From JALEFZ01 sp964564415 (GTDB lineage Bacteria > Bacteroidota > Bacteroidia > J057): a DNA stretch of 64,000 bases. Positions 26,911 to 34,312 of this stretch are shown here, one piece after another. The notes beneath the pieces were generated by a model. That model was given only the letters and a program-made list of their open reading frames with translations, had not been told where the DNA came from and searched no databases. The stretch is taken from NCBI GenBank assembly GCA_964564415.1, contig CAZMAV010000014.1, forward strand, positions 62,001 through 126,000. Reading direction: 5' to 3'. Position numbers and translations under genes: made by a program. How positions within the stretch are numbered: the first letter of the stretch is position 1; the number at the start of each line of letters is the position of its first letter.

Positions 26911-27678
26911 ATGGCCCATAAACTTCCTTTTAGCGCCCACCTCAGGCGCCTCACCTGCCATAGAGAAGGCTCCGGATGGAGAAAAACCGAGCCCTATCTA
27001 TGGACCATTTTCTTCAAAATAGATGGAGAGCATCTCAGGCTCACGGAGACCTTTAAGATCGAAGGCGAGGTGTCCTTTAAGTTTGCCGAAGGAAGCCACG
27101 GAAACCTCGGTGTCTCCTCCATGGAGGCTGGGGAAACCATAGAAGTACCCCTGTCCACTGGCCTGTTTCAATCCGAACTTCAGCCCATAGATGTCCCCTT
27201 CTTCAATTATAAAATCCCGGGCATCATCGGTATTGTCGCGGTACTGATGGAAAAGGAAAATGTAAGCCGACAGGGGGCCGAAGCTGGACACAAAGCCCTC
27301 AACGACTATGTGAGGAGAGCTGTCAACGATGCGGTGCAGTCCTTCGATGTAAAGGAAATCGACGTCGAAAACATCCAGGATTCTATCCGGGTCTACTTCA
27401 GCCAAGAGGTAGAAAGCTTCGTGGAAGGCATAGAGGAGGCCGTGGCCGATGCTGTCAGGGATGCTCAAAATATTTTCCAAAACATCTGGTCCCTCATTGA
27501 CCGGGACAACCTGGTAGGATACCGCATCTGGGATGTCAATCATAGCGACCTGGAGGCCCATGATTTTCGGTTTCCCCTGAAGGTGCGCTGGCAGGGTCCC
27601 GAGGTCGGAGATTGGGAACTCACAGGCGAAATCAACGCCAAAGACCTCAAACCCAGCTTCGAAGTGGCGATCGAATGA
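26911..27678 (+). CDS. Conserved-looking protein of unknown function
   Basis: About 255 residues from the Met at 26911; an in-frame Met ten codons earlier (26881) is less likely. There is no signal peptide or membrane helix. The N-terminal part (LRRLTCHREGSGWRKTEPYLW, then TIFFKIDGEHLRL) looks beta-rich and C2-like. The middle (about 120-195) is an acidic amphipathic helix region (AVNDAVQSFDVKEIDVENI, EEAVADAVRDAQNIFQNIW). The end returns to beta (RFPLKVRWQGPEVGDWELTGE). A 277-codon frame exists on the opposite strand, but this frame has the better amino-acid composition. I do not recognise the family. Confidence 0.6.
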   Translation: MAHKLPFSAHLRRLTCHREGSGWRKTEPYLWTIFFKIDGEHLRLTETFKIEGEVSFKFAEGSHGNLGVSSMEAGETIEVPLSTGLFQSELQPIDVPFFNYKIPGIIGIVAVLMEKENVSRQGAEAGHKALNDYVRRAVNDAVQSFDVKEIDVENIQDSIRVYFSQEVESFVEGIEEAVADAVRDAQNIFQNIWSLIDRDNLVGYRIWDVNHSDLEAHDFRFPLKVRWQGPEVGDWELTGEINAKDLKPSFEVAIE

Positions 27679-27796
27679 AGCCACTCCCCAATTCTGGCTA
27701 TATTTTCCCCAATTACGGGTAAGAAAAACAGTTGGCAATCTGCTGTATTTGTGTGCCACAGACGCACCTGGACACAGCCCTTTGTCTAAACCCCAA

Positions 27797-28711
27797 TTGT
27801 CAACTAATATAAAAATTTCAAAAATCACCACTCTCCTGCTCTTTGTTCTTCTGGGTTCAATTTCTGCAAATGCCCAGCAAGTAAATTACAAGACCCTAAC
27901 AAACAGTCCGCGAAGTGCCAAATTATCAATTGGAATCTCTCCCCTGGACTTTTTTCTACTTGGAGGAGAACCCATAGGAGGCCCTGGAATCAATGCCTAC
28001 TTCCGACCCATAGAAAAGCTCAAGGTCGGCATGAAAGTAAGTAGTGCCATGTACATGAATGATCTCCGTGGAGAAGAAAGTGTAAGTAGCCTCAAAAGGA
28101 TGGGAGGTCTTTTTTCAGAAGCTCACCTTGCCTACACCTGGCTGAAAAAAGGCATCAACCTCACTGATCCCAGTGGCAAAGTCAAAGAAACTAGGTTCAA
28201 CCTAAAATCTTCCCTCACCTTTGGTGGTACCCGCAATACCTACATCAATTATCCTTTCAACCGGGTCATCGAACGCAGCATACGCCTGGGGGGCTTCTAC
28301 AATAATATTCCGCTTCAAAACAATACTGAAGGAGCCACAGGAGTATTTGTAGGACTAAGCCGGACGGGGAGAAGATACGCCAGTATCGACGTCGACGGCT
28401 TTGGCCAGAAGGCCAGAGGCTCGTCAATGGGATATTATGTGGACTTTATGTTTGGCTCTGTGGCACCCGTAGATCCCAGTCAGCCTGTAGAAAGTGGCTC
28501 TGGCTTTCGGGTAGGCTTCAACATAGAAAGCGTAGGTGGCCTTACCCCTGTTATGACGACTTTCGAACTGGGTAAAATGCCGGGAGCCAGTGGATACCTG
28601 AGGCTGATGTTCACCTTCTCCCTTCAGTCCGGCGAGTATTTCTACCAGGGAAGCTACAAGAAAAAGAAGGCTCCCACCAAGACGCTTCCCGCCCTGATCC
28701 GAGCCCTATAA
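27797..28711 (+). CDS. Exported protein, probably outer-membrane beta-barrel
   Basis: About 304 residues. I place the start at TTG 27797, which puts a compact signal peptide (STNIKISKITTLLLFVLL, ending ANAQ) at the N-terminus; the first in-frame ATG at 27749 would prepend 16 Pro- and Ser-containing residues unlike a signal sequence. The mature part alternates glycine-rich and amphipathic strands (GPGINAYFRPIEKLKVGMKVS, FNLKSSLTFGGTRN, RLGGFYNN, YLRLMFTFSLQSGEYFY). This suggests a beta-barrel with a basic C-terminus. TGTATTTG at 27743-27750 is one mismatch from TAnnTTTG and would make the ATG at 27749 unusable. No named family. Confidence 0.6.
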   Translation: MSTNIKISKITTLLLFVLLGSISANAQQVNYKTLTNSPRSAKLSIGISPLDFFLLGGEPIGGPGINAYFRPIEKLKVGMKVSSAMYMNDLRGEESVSSLKRMGGLFSEAHLAYTWLKKGINLTDPSGKVKETRFNLKSSLTFGGTRNTYINYPFNRVIERSIRLGGFYNNIPLQNNTEGATGVFVGLSRTGRRYASIDVDGFGQKARGSSMGYYVDFMFGSVAPVDPSQPVESGSGFRVGFNIESVGGLTPVMTTFELGKMPGASGYLRLMFTFSLQSGEYFYQGSYKKKKAPTKTLPALIRAL

Positions 28712-28837
28712 AATTTCGCCTCCCTACAGACAACTTCACTTTTTGATCCCCACCCCAGGCAAAGGTTACTTTGTTCTGGGGCTTTAATTTTATGTCCTTC
28801 CTGAAAAGTTAATTAACTTGATAAAAACTATTTCCTC

Positions 28838-29494
28838 ATGAAGGTATTGGTCCTTCTGGCGCATGCCGACGACGAAAGCCTCGGGATAGGAGGCAGTATT
28901 CCCTTTCTTCTGGAAAAAGGACACGAGGTAGAGCTAATCATCATGTCAGAGGGTGTGGTTTCGATGAGAGCCGAAGCTACTGACAATAGGAAGGCCCTGA
29001 CCCGGGCCTGCCGTATCTTGGGCCTGGCGAATTTTACCTGCCTTGGTTTTCCGGACCAAGCATTTGAAACCCTTGCTCAGGCAAAAATAGCCATAGCGGT
29101 GCATCGACAATTAACGGTCCTGCCGGATATCATCATCACCCATGCCTCCGGGGACCTAAACCTGGATCACCGCATCACCCATCAGGTCGCCAAGGTAGTA
29201 GGAAGGCCAAGACAAAAACCTATCGGTATACTGGGCTGTGAGATTCCGGCTTCTGCTGCGTGGAACCATTCAGGTTTTACCCCCAATTATTATGTAGATA
29301 TTTCTCCTTACCTTGATCAGAAAATCAAAGCTTTTGCTGCCTATCAGGAGGAAAACCGAAGCTTTCCAGATCCCTTTTCACCGGAAGGCCTTCGTACACA
29401 GGCCCGCTTTAGGGGAATGGAGGCAGGATATCAAGCCGCAGAAGGATTCGAAGTTATCCGATGGTACGGCGAATTTATGAAGGATATATCATGA
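28838..29494 (+). CDS. PIG-L family deacetylase (BshB/LmbE-like)
   Basis: A 218-residue zinc-dependent deacetylase. The diagnostic AHADDESLGIGG (residues 8-19) supplies His/Asp ligands and the catalytic Asp, and THASGDLNLDHRITHQ (about 107-122) supplies the third ligand and substrate contacts. The family removes acetyl groups from GlcNAc derivatives. BshB1 in bacillithiol synthesis is one possibility, but no other bsh gene is nearby. The stop overlaps the next gene start (ATGA), so the two are translationally coupled. The neighbour is a TPR protein, and the context may point to surface-glycan work. Confidence 0.87.
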   Translation: MKVLVLLAHADDESLGIGGSIPFLLEKGHEVELIIMSEGVVSMRAEATDNRKALTRACRILGLANFTCLGFPDQAFETLAQAKIAIAVHRQLTVLPDIIITHASGDLNLDHRITHQVAKVVGRPRQKPIGILGCEIPASAAWNHSGFTPNYYVDISPYLDQKIKAFAAYQEENRSFPDPFSPEGLRTQARFRGMEAGYQAAEGFEVIRWYGEFMKDIS

Positions 29495-31566
29495 ATATGG
29501 AACATTCACCCCAGTTTGAAACCTGGATGGATAAAGGAATCAAGCAAGCAGGCGAAGGAAACCTGGAGGCAGCCCGAGCCTCATTTCACAAAGCCAAAGA
29601 AGCTGACCCAGACCGCTTTGAAGTATATTCCAACCTGGGGGCGGTAGAGCAATTGGCCTTCGACCACCAACAAGCACTGCTATTCTTTGATAAAGCCCTC
29701 GAAATCGACCCTTTTCATACCGAAACTCTTTACAACAAGGGAATTTCCCTTTCGGCCCTACGAAGGTTTGAAGAAGCCCTCAATGCATTTGACAAGGCCC
29801 TGGAGGTTCAGCCCGACTATTCCCGCCTTTACATGGCCAAAGGCTATGCCCTCATGGAGTCAGGCAGAAAACAACAGGCTCAGGCTCTTTTTGAGACCTT
29901 TCTCCAACTATCTTCCGGAAAAGATGAGGACCTCCAGGATCAGGTCAGGCTTTGGCTGAAGGTGTTGGAAAGTCCTCATATAGAGGAGGATCACCTAGAA
30001 CTTCTAGGCTCTTCCAAAGAGGCACTGGACCTGGGTGACGGCCACTCTGCCCTGGAATTATTGGATAAATTCCTGGTTAAATATCCCTCTCAGCACGTGG
30101 TTATAAGTTTCAGGGCATTTGTCAAAGCCCGGATGGGTGATGCTCAGGGAGCTGCCGAGGACAGCAATTTAGCTGAAAAAATGGCTCCACACGATCCCCT
30201 GGTATTTTACTGGAAGGGGAAAATCGCCCTGGCTCAAAAAGAAGAAGAAAAAGCCAGACAGATATGGGAAAAGGCCCAGGGATTGAAGCCTCGCCTTCCA
30301 GAAATATTCACCTCCCTGGCCGGGATAGAAGCCGACCCTGAAAAGCAATTCCAGTTGTATTCACAGGCCATCACCCTTCACCCCAGTACATCGACGGCCT
30401 TTGTACAAAGGGGCAAGATTTTTCAGGAAAAGGGAAAGGTTCTCGACGCCCTGAGCGATTTTTCAAAGGCCCTGCGCCTGGAGCCGGATCAAACAGAGGT
30501 TTACCAATGGATAGAGGATATCCTGGGCTATCTGGGAGACCACCTTTCTACCCATGATCAGGACCCTAGCTCTTATGCCCAGCGCGCCCAGGCCTTTATG
30601 AATTTGGAGAGGTTTGAGGATGCCCTCAGCGACTGGCAGTCGGCGATCCAACTGGACCCTGACAATCCTATGTTGATCAGGGGCTTGGCGGCAGCTCTCT
30701 TCAATTCAGGCCAGGGAGTTCGGACCTGGGAACTGCTGACCAAGGCCATTGGTTGCCTTCCCGATATTCCTGAGCTCCGCCTGGATCGGGCCAAGATCGG
30801 TCTGGAGCTCATGCGAAGTCAGGAAGCAGAGGAAGATCTCATAGAAACCTTGAACCTGGACAATTCTCTTGCTGATGCTCACTTTTTAAAGGGTCAGCTC
30901 CATGCTTCTAGGGAGGAATGGCTGGCAGCGGAGACTCACTTTGGTCAGGCTCAGCAATTAGGGGAGGAGCATCCAGAGTTGTTTCGCCAATTGGCATTGA
31001 TTGCCCTTCAAAAAGATCAACTGGAGAAAAGCCTGGATTACTTCGAAAAAGGCATGTCTTTGGGCATCAATCCTGCTATCATGATGGATGCCGCAGATGT
31101 AGCTCAGGCATTGGAACAGCCGCGAAAAGCTCTCACTTATCTGGACGAAGCCTTGAGCTACTTTCCAGATCTTGCCGACGCCTGGCAACTCAAGACGATG
31201 ATCCATCATGAACTAAAAGAAAAGGAGGAAGCCTACAGGGCCAGCAGAAGCTGGTCTCGCTACGATCCCTTGTCTTTAGAAGCCTGGCAATTACGGATGG
31301 CGCTTGCTACAGAACTTCGCGCCTGGGAGGATGCACTGGGTGCAGCTATCAGGCTTTCCAAGGAAGGCGAAATCGAGGACGAGACCCTGAAAGTCAAGGC
31401 TCTGTCCTATTTTAACTTGGACAAAAAAATCAAAGCCAAGAAAGAGTTGATCCGGTATCAGGAGGACTACGGTGAACTCCCGGATTCCCTGGAGCAAATA
31501 TGGGCCGAAGTCCAGGACCTCGATCTCCCTCAAAAGAAAAAAAAGCCTTGGTGGAAATGGAAATAA
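29491..31566 (+). CDS. Large tetratricopeptide-repeat protein
   Basis: A 691-residue TPR protein. The start at 29491 overlaps the deacetylase stop by 4 bp; an earlier in-frame ATG at 29461 lies inside the deacetylase gene and is less likely. TPR units occur through most of its length, for example AYSNLGAVEQLAFDHQQALLFF-like helices near residues 35-70, TLYNKGISLSALRRFEEAL near 75-95, and AFVQRGKIFQEKGKVLDAL near 300. There is no signal peptide. The very end is a Lys/Trp-rich tail (KKKKPWWKWK). Confidence 0.82.
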   Translation: MNMEHSPQFETWMDKGIKQAGEGNLEAARASFHKAKEADPDRFEVYSNLGAVEQLAFDHQQALLFFDKALEIDPFHTETLYNKGISLSALRRFEEALNAFDKALEVQPDYSRLYMAKGYALMESGRKQQAQALFETFLQLSSGKDEDLQDQVRLWLKVLESPHIEEDHLELLGSSKEALDLGDGHSALELLDKFLVKYPSQHVVISFRAFVKARMGDAQGAAEDSNLAEKMAPHDPLVFYWKGKIALAQKEEEKARQIWEKAQGLKPRLPEIFTSLAGIEADPEKQFQLYSQAITLHPSTSTAFVQRGKIFQEKGKVLDALSDFSKALRLEPDQTEVYQWIEDILGYLGDHLSTHDQDPSSYAQRAQAFMNLERFEDALSDWQSAIQLDPDNPMLIRGLAAALFNSGQGVRTWELLTKAIGCLPDIPELRLDRAKIGLELMRSQEAEEDLIETLNLDNSLADAHFLKGQLHASREEWLAAETHFGQAQQLGEEHPELFRQLALIALQKDQLEKSLDYFEKGMSLGINPAIMMDAADVAQALEQPRKALTYLDEALSYFPDLADAWQLKTMIHHELKEKEEAYRASRSWSRYDPLSLEAWQLRMALATELRAWEDALGAAIRLSKEGEIEDETLKVKALSYFNLDKKIKAKKELIRYQEDYGELPDSLEQIWAEVQDLDLPQKKKKPWWKWK

Positions 31567-31570
31567 GCCT

Positions 31571-31601
31571 TTGGGAGAGAGTAAATAATAGCGTACTTTT
31601 G
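31571..31601 (+). promoter_or_regulatory. Upstream promoter of the tRNA-Gln-prs unit
   Basis: TTG (31571-31573), a 20-nt spacer and TACTTTTG (31594-31601) match the consensus. It lies just after the TPR stop codon. Confidence 0.55.
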
Positions 31602-31680
31602 TCGCCTTAGGAGAAATACCTAGGGCCAAGGAAGTAGGGCAGAAGGCTAGAAACTTTTTCCAAAAAAACTTCCTCTTTAC

Positions 31681-31712
31681 TTGAATTTGATCCGGGAATA
31701 TCTCTAAATTTG
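31681..31712 (+). promoter_or_regulatory. Proximal promoter of tRNA-Gln-prs
   Basis: TTG (31681-31683) and TAAATTTG (31705-31712), spacer 21 nt. The -7 element ends 18 nt before the mature tRNA 5' end. Confidence 0.7.
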
Positions 31713-31730
31713 CAGACCCAAAAACAAGAT

Positions 31731-31802
31731 TGACCCGTAGTATAATTGGCAGTACAGCGGATTTTGGTTCCGTTAGTCGGGGTTCGAGTCCCTGCGGGTC
31801 AA
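31731..31802 (+). tRNA. tRNA-Gln (anticodon TTG)
   Basis: A 72-nt tRNA without encoded CCA. Acceptor stem TGACCCG / CGGGTCA, discriminator A. The D-arm is AGTATAATTGGCAGTAC. The anticodon stem GCGGA/TCCGT encloses loop TTTTGGT, giving anticodon TTG. The T-arm is CGGGGTTCGAGTCCCTG. It lies five bases upstream of the prs start codon. Confidence 0.96.
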
Positions 31803-31807
31803 CTAAA

Positions 31808-32740
31808 ATGGCGCCAAAAATCAAAATATTCTCAGGGACAGGATCCCGTTACTTGGCGGAAAAGATATCAGATTTCTTCGGTACTCCCCTGGGTAAAATA
31901 GAGATACTGAAATTCAGTGATGGTGAAATTCAGGTCTTTTACGAGGAGTCCATCAGGGGATCTGATATTTTTATTGTGCAGTCTACCTTCGCCCCCGCGG
32001 AAAACATCATGGAGTTGCTCCTAATGATTGATGCAGCGAAGCGGGCCTCAGCAAACCAAGTCATCGTAGTCATTCCCTATTACGGTTATGCTCGTCAGGA
32101 CCGGAAATTCAAGTCCCGGGTATCTGTGGGTGCAAAGCTCATGGCAAACATTCTGACGGCTGCCGGAGCGGATAGGATCGTAACCATGGACCTCCACGCA
32201 GGTCAGATTCAGGGATTTTTCGATATTCCCCTGGATCATCTCGATGCGTCAGCGGTCTTTGTTCCTTATCTTAAAAATTTGAAGGTAGACAACCTTTGCA
32301 TTGCCTCTCCCGATATAGGAGGGTCGGCCAGAGCTCGTCGCTATGCAGATTATATAGGCGCTGAGCTTATCATCGTGGATAAGCACAGGAAGAAACCCAA
32401 TGAGATCGCCTCTATGCAGGTGATAGGAGATCCCAAAGGATTGAACATTGTTTTGGTGGACGATCTGACGGATACTGCAGGGACCATTTGTAAGGCAGCG
32501 GATTTGCTGGTTAAGGAAGGCGCCCTTTCCGTCAGGGCCATCGTTACCCATCCCCTGCTGTCGGGCCCTGCTTATGAGAGGATAGAAGCCTCCAAACTAG
32601 AGGAAATTGCAGTAACAGATACCATTCCTCTTCAGAAGGAATCGGAGAAAATAAAGGTGCTCAGTATTGCACCCATTTTTGCGAAAGCATTCAGAAAGAT
32701 TCACAATTTTGAGTCGATAAGCTCACTTTTTATAAATTAA
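31808..32740 (+). CDS. prs: Ribose-phosphate pyrophosphokinase (PRPP synthetase)
   Basis: A 310-residue class I PRPP synthetase starting MAPKIKIFSGTGS. The frame is open back through the tRNA gene, so the Met at 31808 is chosen on family length. Motifs are KFSDGEIQVFYEESIRG, IPYYGYARQDRK (flexible loop with catalytic residues), MDLHAGQIQGFF, and the PRPP-binding loop VLVDDLTDTAGTI. It makes PRPP from ribose 5-phosphate and ATP for nucleotide, His and Trp synthesis. It is probably transcribed with tRNA-Gln upstream and rplY 9 bp downstream. Confidence 0.96.
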   Translation: MAPKIKIFSGTGSRYLAEKISDFFGTPLGKIEILKFSDGEIQVFYEESIRGSDIFIVQSTFAPAENIMELLLMIDAAKRASANQVIVVIPYYGYARQDRKFKSRVSVGAKLMANILTAAGADRIVTMDLHAGQIQGFFDIPLDHLDASAVFVPYLKNLKVDNLCIASPDIGGSARARRYADYIGAELIIVDKHRKKPNEIASMQVIGDPKGLNIVLVDDLTDTAGTICKAADLLVKEGALSVRAIVTHPLLSGPAYERIEASKLEEIAVTDTIPLQKESEKIKVLSIAPIFAKAFRKIHNFESISSLFIN

Positions 32741-32749
32741 TCGGGAAAG

Positions 32750-33352
32750 ATGAAAACGATTGATCTACAGGTACATAAAAGGGAAACCACAGGTAAGCGC
32801 GAGGCCAAAGACCTTCGCAAGAATGAGATGGTCCCAGGTGTAATTTACGACAACAGCAAGGCGATCCATATCACAGCGAGCCGCCTGGACCTACGTAAGG
32901 TCATTTACTCACCTGATACCTACATTGTCAACCTCAACCTCGACGGTGAAACTTACGCTACCGTAGTCAGAGATGCAGATTATCACCCCCTTACCGACAT
33001 CGTCCAGCATGTCGAATTTCTCAGGGTGACCAAGGAAAAGCCCGTTGCCGTTTCTCTTCCCATCAAATTTGTAGGTACAGCGGCAGGTGTAGCCAAAGGT
33101 GGTAAGCTCGCCATTAAGCTCAGAAGCCTTAAAATAAAAGGCATCGCCTTTGACCTTCCCGATAAAATCCAGGTGAATGTTTCCAAGCTGGAGCTGGGAG
33201 AGTCTATCAAGGTGCAGGATGCAGAGCAGGAAGGAATCAAGATTTTGACCTCTCCCTCCGCAGCCATTGCTACTGTAGTTATCCCACGTGCCCTGCGCTC
33301 CAAGACCTCACAGACCGAGGAAGCAGCAGCAGAAGCACCCGCAGCAGAGTAA
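32750..33352 (+). CDS. rplY: 50S ribosomal protein L25 / CTC-type
   Basis: A 200-residue protein of the long L25/Ctc form. The N-terminal 5S-rRNA-binding domain begins IDLQVHKRETTGKREAKDLR and includes MVPGVIYD, and the C-terminal TL5/CTC beta domain contains VEFLRVTKEKPVAVSLPI and LGESIKVQD. An Ala/Glu-rich tail (EEAAAEAPAAE) ends it. It follows prs by 9 bp, the common prs-ctc-pth order, and a terminator separates it from pth. Confidence 0.95.
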   Translation: MKTIDLQVHKRETTGKREAKDLRKNEMVPGVIYDNSKAIHITASRLDLRKVIYSPDTYIVNLNLDGETYATVVRDADYHPLTDIVQHVEFLRVTKEKPVAVSLPIKFVGTAAGVAKGGKLAIKLRSLKIKGIAFDLPDKIQVNVSKLELGESIKVQDAEQEGIKILTSPSAAIATVVIPRALRSKTSQTEEAAAEAPAAE

Positions 33353-33377
33353 GGATTCTCCTCACCTGCAAGAAGAG

Positions 33378-33416
33378 AAAGACCAATCCTGTCCTCGGGC
33401 AGCATTGGTCTTTTTT
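33378..33416 (+). terminator. Terminator after prs-rplY
   Basis: AAAGACCAAT / ATTGGTCTTT stem with a GC-rich loop, followed by T-run TTTTTT. Confidence 0.8.
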
Positions 33417-33496
33417 GGGATATGCCCAACAACTGCCTTGATGGTCTTCTCTTGCCTCAATAAACATTAATAGTACCGCCCTCACCTTCCCTCCCA

Positions 33497-34060
33497 ATGA
33501 AATACCTCATCGCTGGACTTGGAAATATAGGTGCCGAATACGAAGGCACCCGACACAACATAGGTTTCATGGTGATCAAACATATGCTCGAACACTTTGA
33601 TGTTAGTGCAGAGCTTAGCCGCCATGCGTATACTGCCCTTGTCAAGCATAAAGGGAGGCAACTACACCTTCTCATGCCCACCACCTACATGAACCTAAGC
33701 GGGAAAGCCATCAGATATCACCTGGATAAGCAAAAAATTCCCATTGAAAATCTTCTCGTCATCGTCGACGACCTGGCCCTGCCCTTCGGGAAACTGCGAT
33801 TGAGGGGGAAGGGTTCCGACGGAGGACATAACGGCCTGAAAAATATCCAGGATCAGCTTCAAACCACCAAATACCCTCGCCTCAAGTTTGGGATCGGAGA
33901 TGATTTTCATAAAGGCGAGCAAATCAATTACGTCCTGGAGGCCTTTCAGGCTGAGGAACAAGGGCAGCTCCCCGCATTGATCAAGCAGAGCATGGAAATA
34001 ATCCTGGCGTTTTCCACAATTGGACTTGCCCGTACCATGTCCAGCTACAATGGAAAATAG
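33497..34060 (+). CDS. pth: Peptidyl-tRNA hydrolase
   Basis: A 187-residue Pth. Catalytic and structural motifs are GLGNIGAEYEGTRHNIGF (catalytic His), MPTTYMNLSGKAI (Asn), VDDLALPFGKLRLRGKGSDGGHNGLKNI (Asp, His/Asn) and LKFGIGD. It hydrolyses peptidyl-tRNA released by stalled ribosomes. It comes after rplY, a widely conserved neighbour, but beyond a terminator, so it probably has its own promoter. Confidence 0.97.
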   Translation: MKYLIAGLGNIGAEYEGTRHNIGFMVIKHMLEHFDVSAELSRHAYTALVKHKGRQLHLLMPTTYMNLSGKAIRYHLDKQKIPIENLLVIVDDLALPFGKLRLRGKGSDGGHNGLKNIQDQLQTTKYPRLKFGIGDDFHKGEQINYVLEAFQAEEQGQLPALIKQSMEIILAFSTIGLARTMSSYNGK

Positions 34061-34129
34061 AACAAGGAGGAGGCTTTGGGGTTAATGTTCTCAACTTACC
34101 CAAAGCTATATTTCCATGTACTTTGTACC

Positions 34130-34305
34130 CATAACCATCGAGCTTCTCAGCCTGGCCATGGGGAGCTAAGGAGGCGGCCACCTTTTGCAATAAACTGGCC
34201 CCCCGTTATGTGGTCCCCATGCATGATCCCTGGGACAAACTTAAATTGGTGGAGAAATTCGAAAAGCGGCTGGAATCCGGGATGACATGCGTTTGCCTAC
34301 GCTAA
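34130..34305 (+). pseudogene. C-terminal remnant of a metallo-beta-lactamase-fold hydrolase
   Basis: The frame ending at 34305 reads GAKEAATFCNKLAPRYVVPMHD and then WDKLKLVEKFEKRLESGMT. This matches the end of UlaG-like MBL-fold hydrolases, where an EAA...PRYVVPMH block carries the last metal-ligand His. No start or preceding HxHxDH region is present in the 70 bp upstream, and the frame runs into pth. It looks like the surviving tail of a deleted gene. Confidence 0.55.
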
Positions 34306-34312
34306 TCCAATC

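Noticed and set aside
26998..27831. 277-codon frame on the minus strand over the unknown gene
   Set aside because: Poor composition for a protein of this phylum and no family features; the plus-strand frame is preferred.
31730..31807. N-terminal extension of prs through the tRNA gene
   Set aside because: The bases are the tRNA-Gln sequence and the family begins at the later Met.
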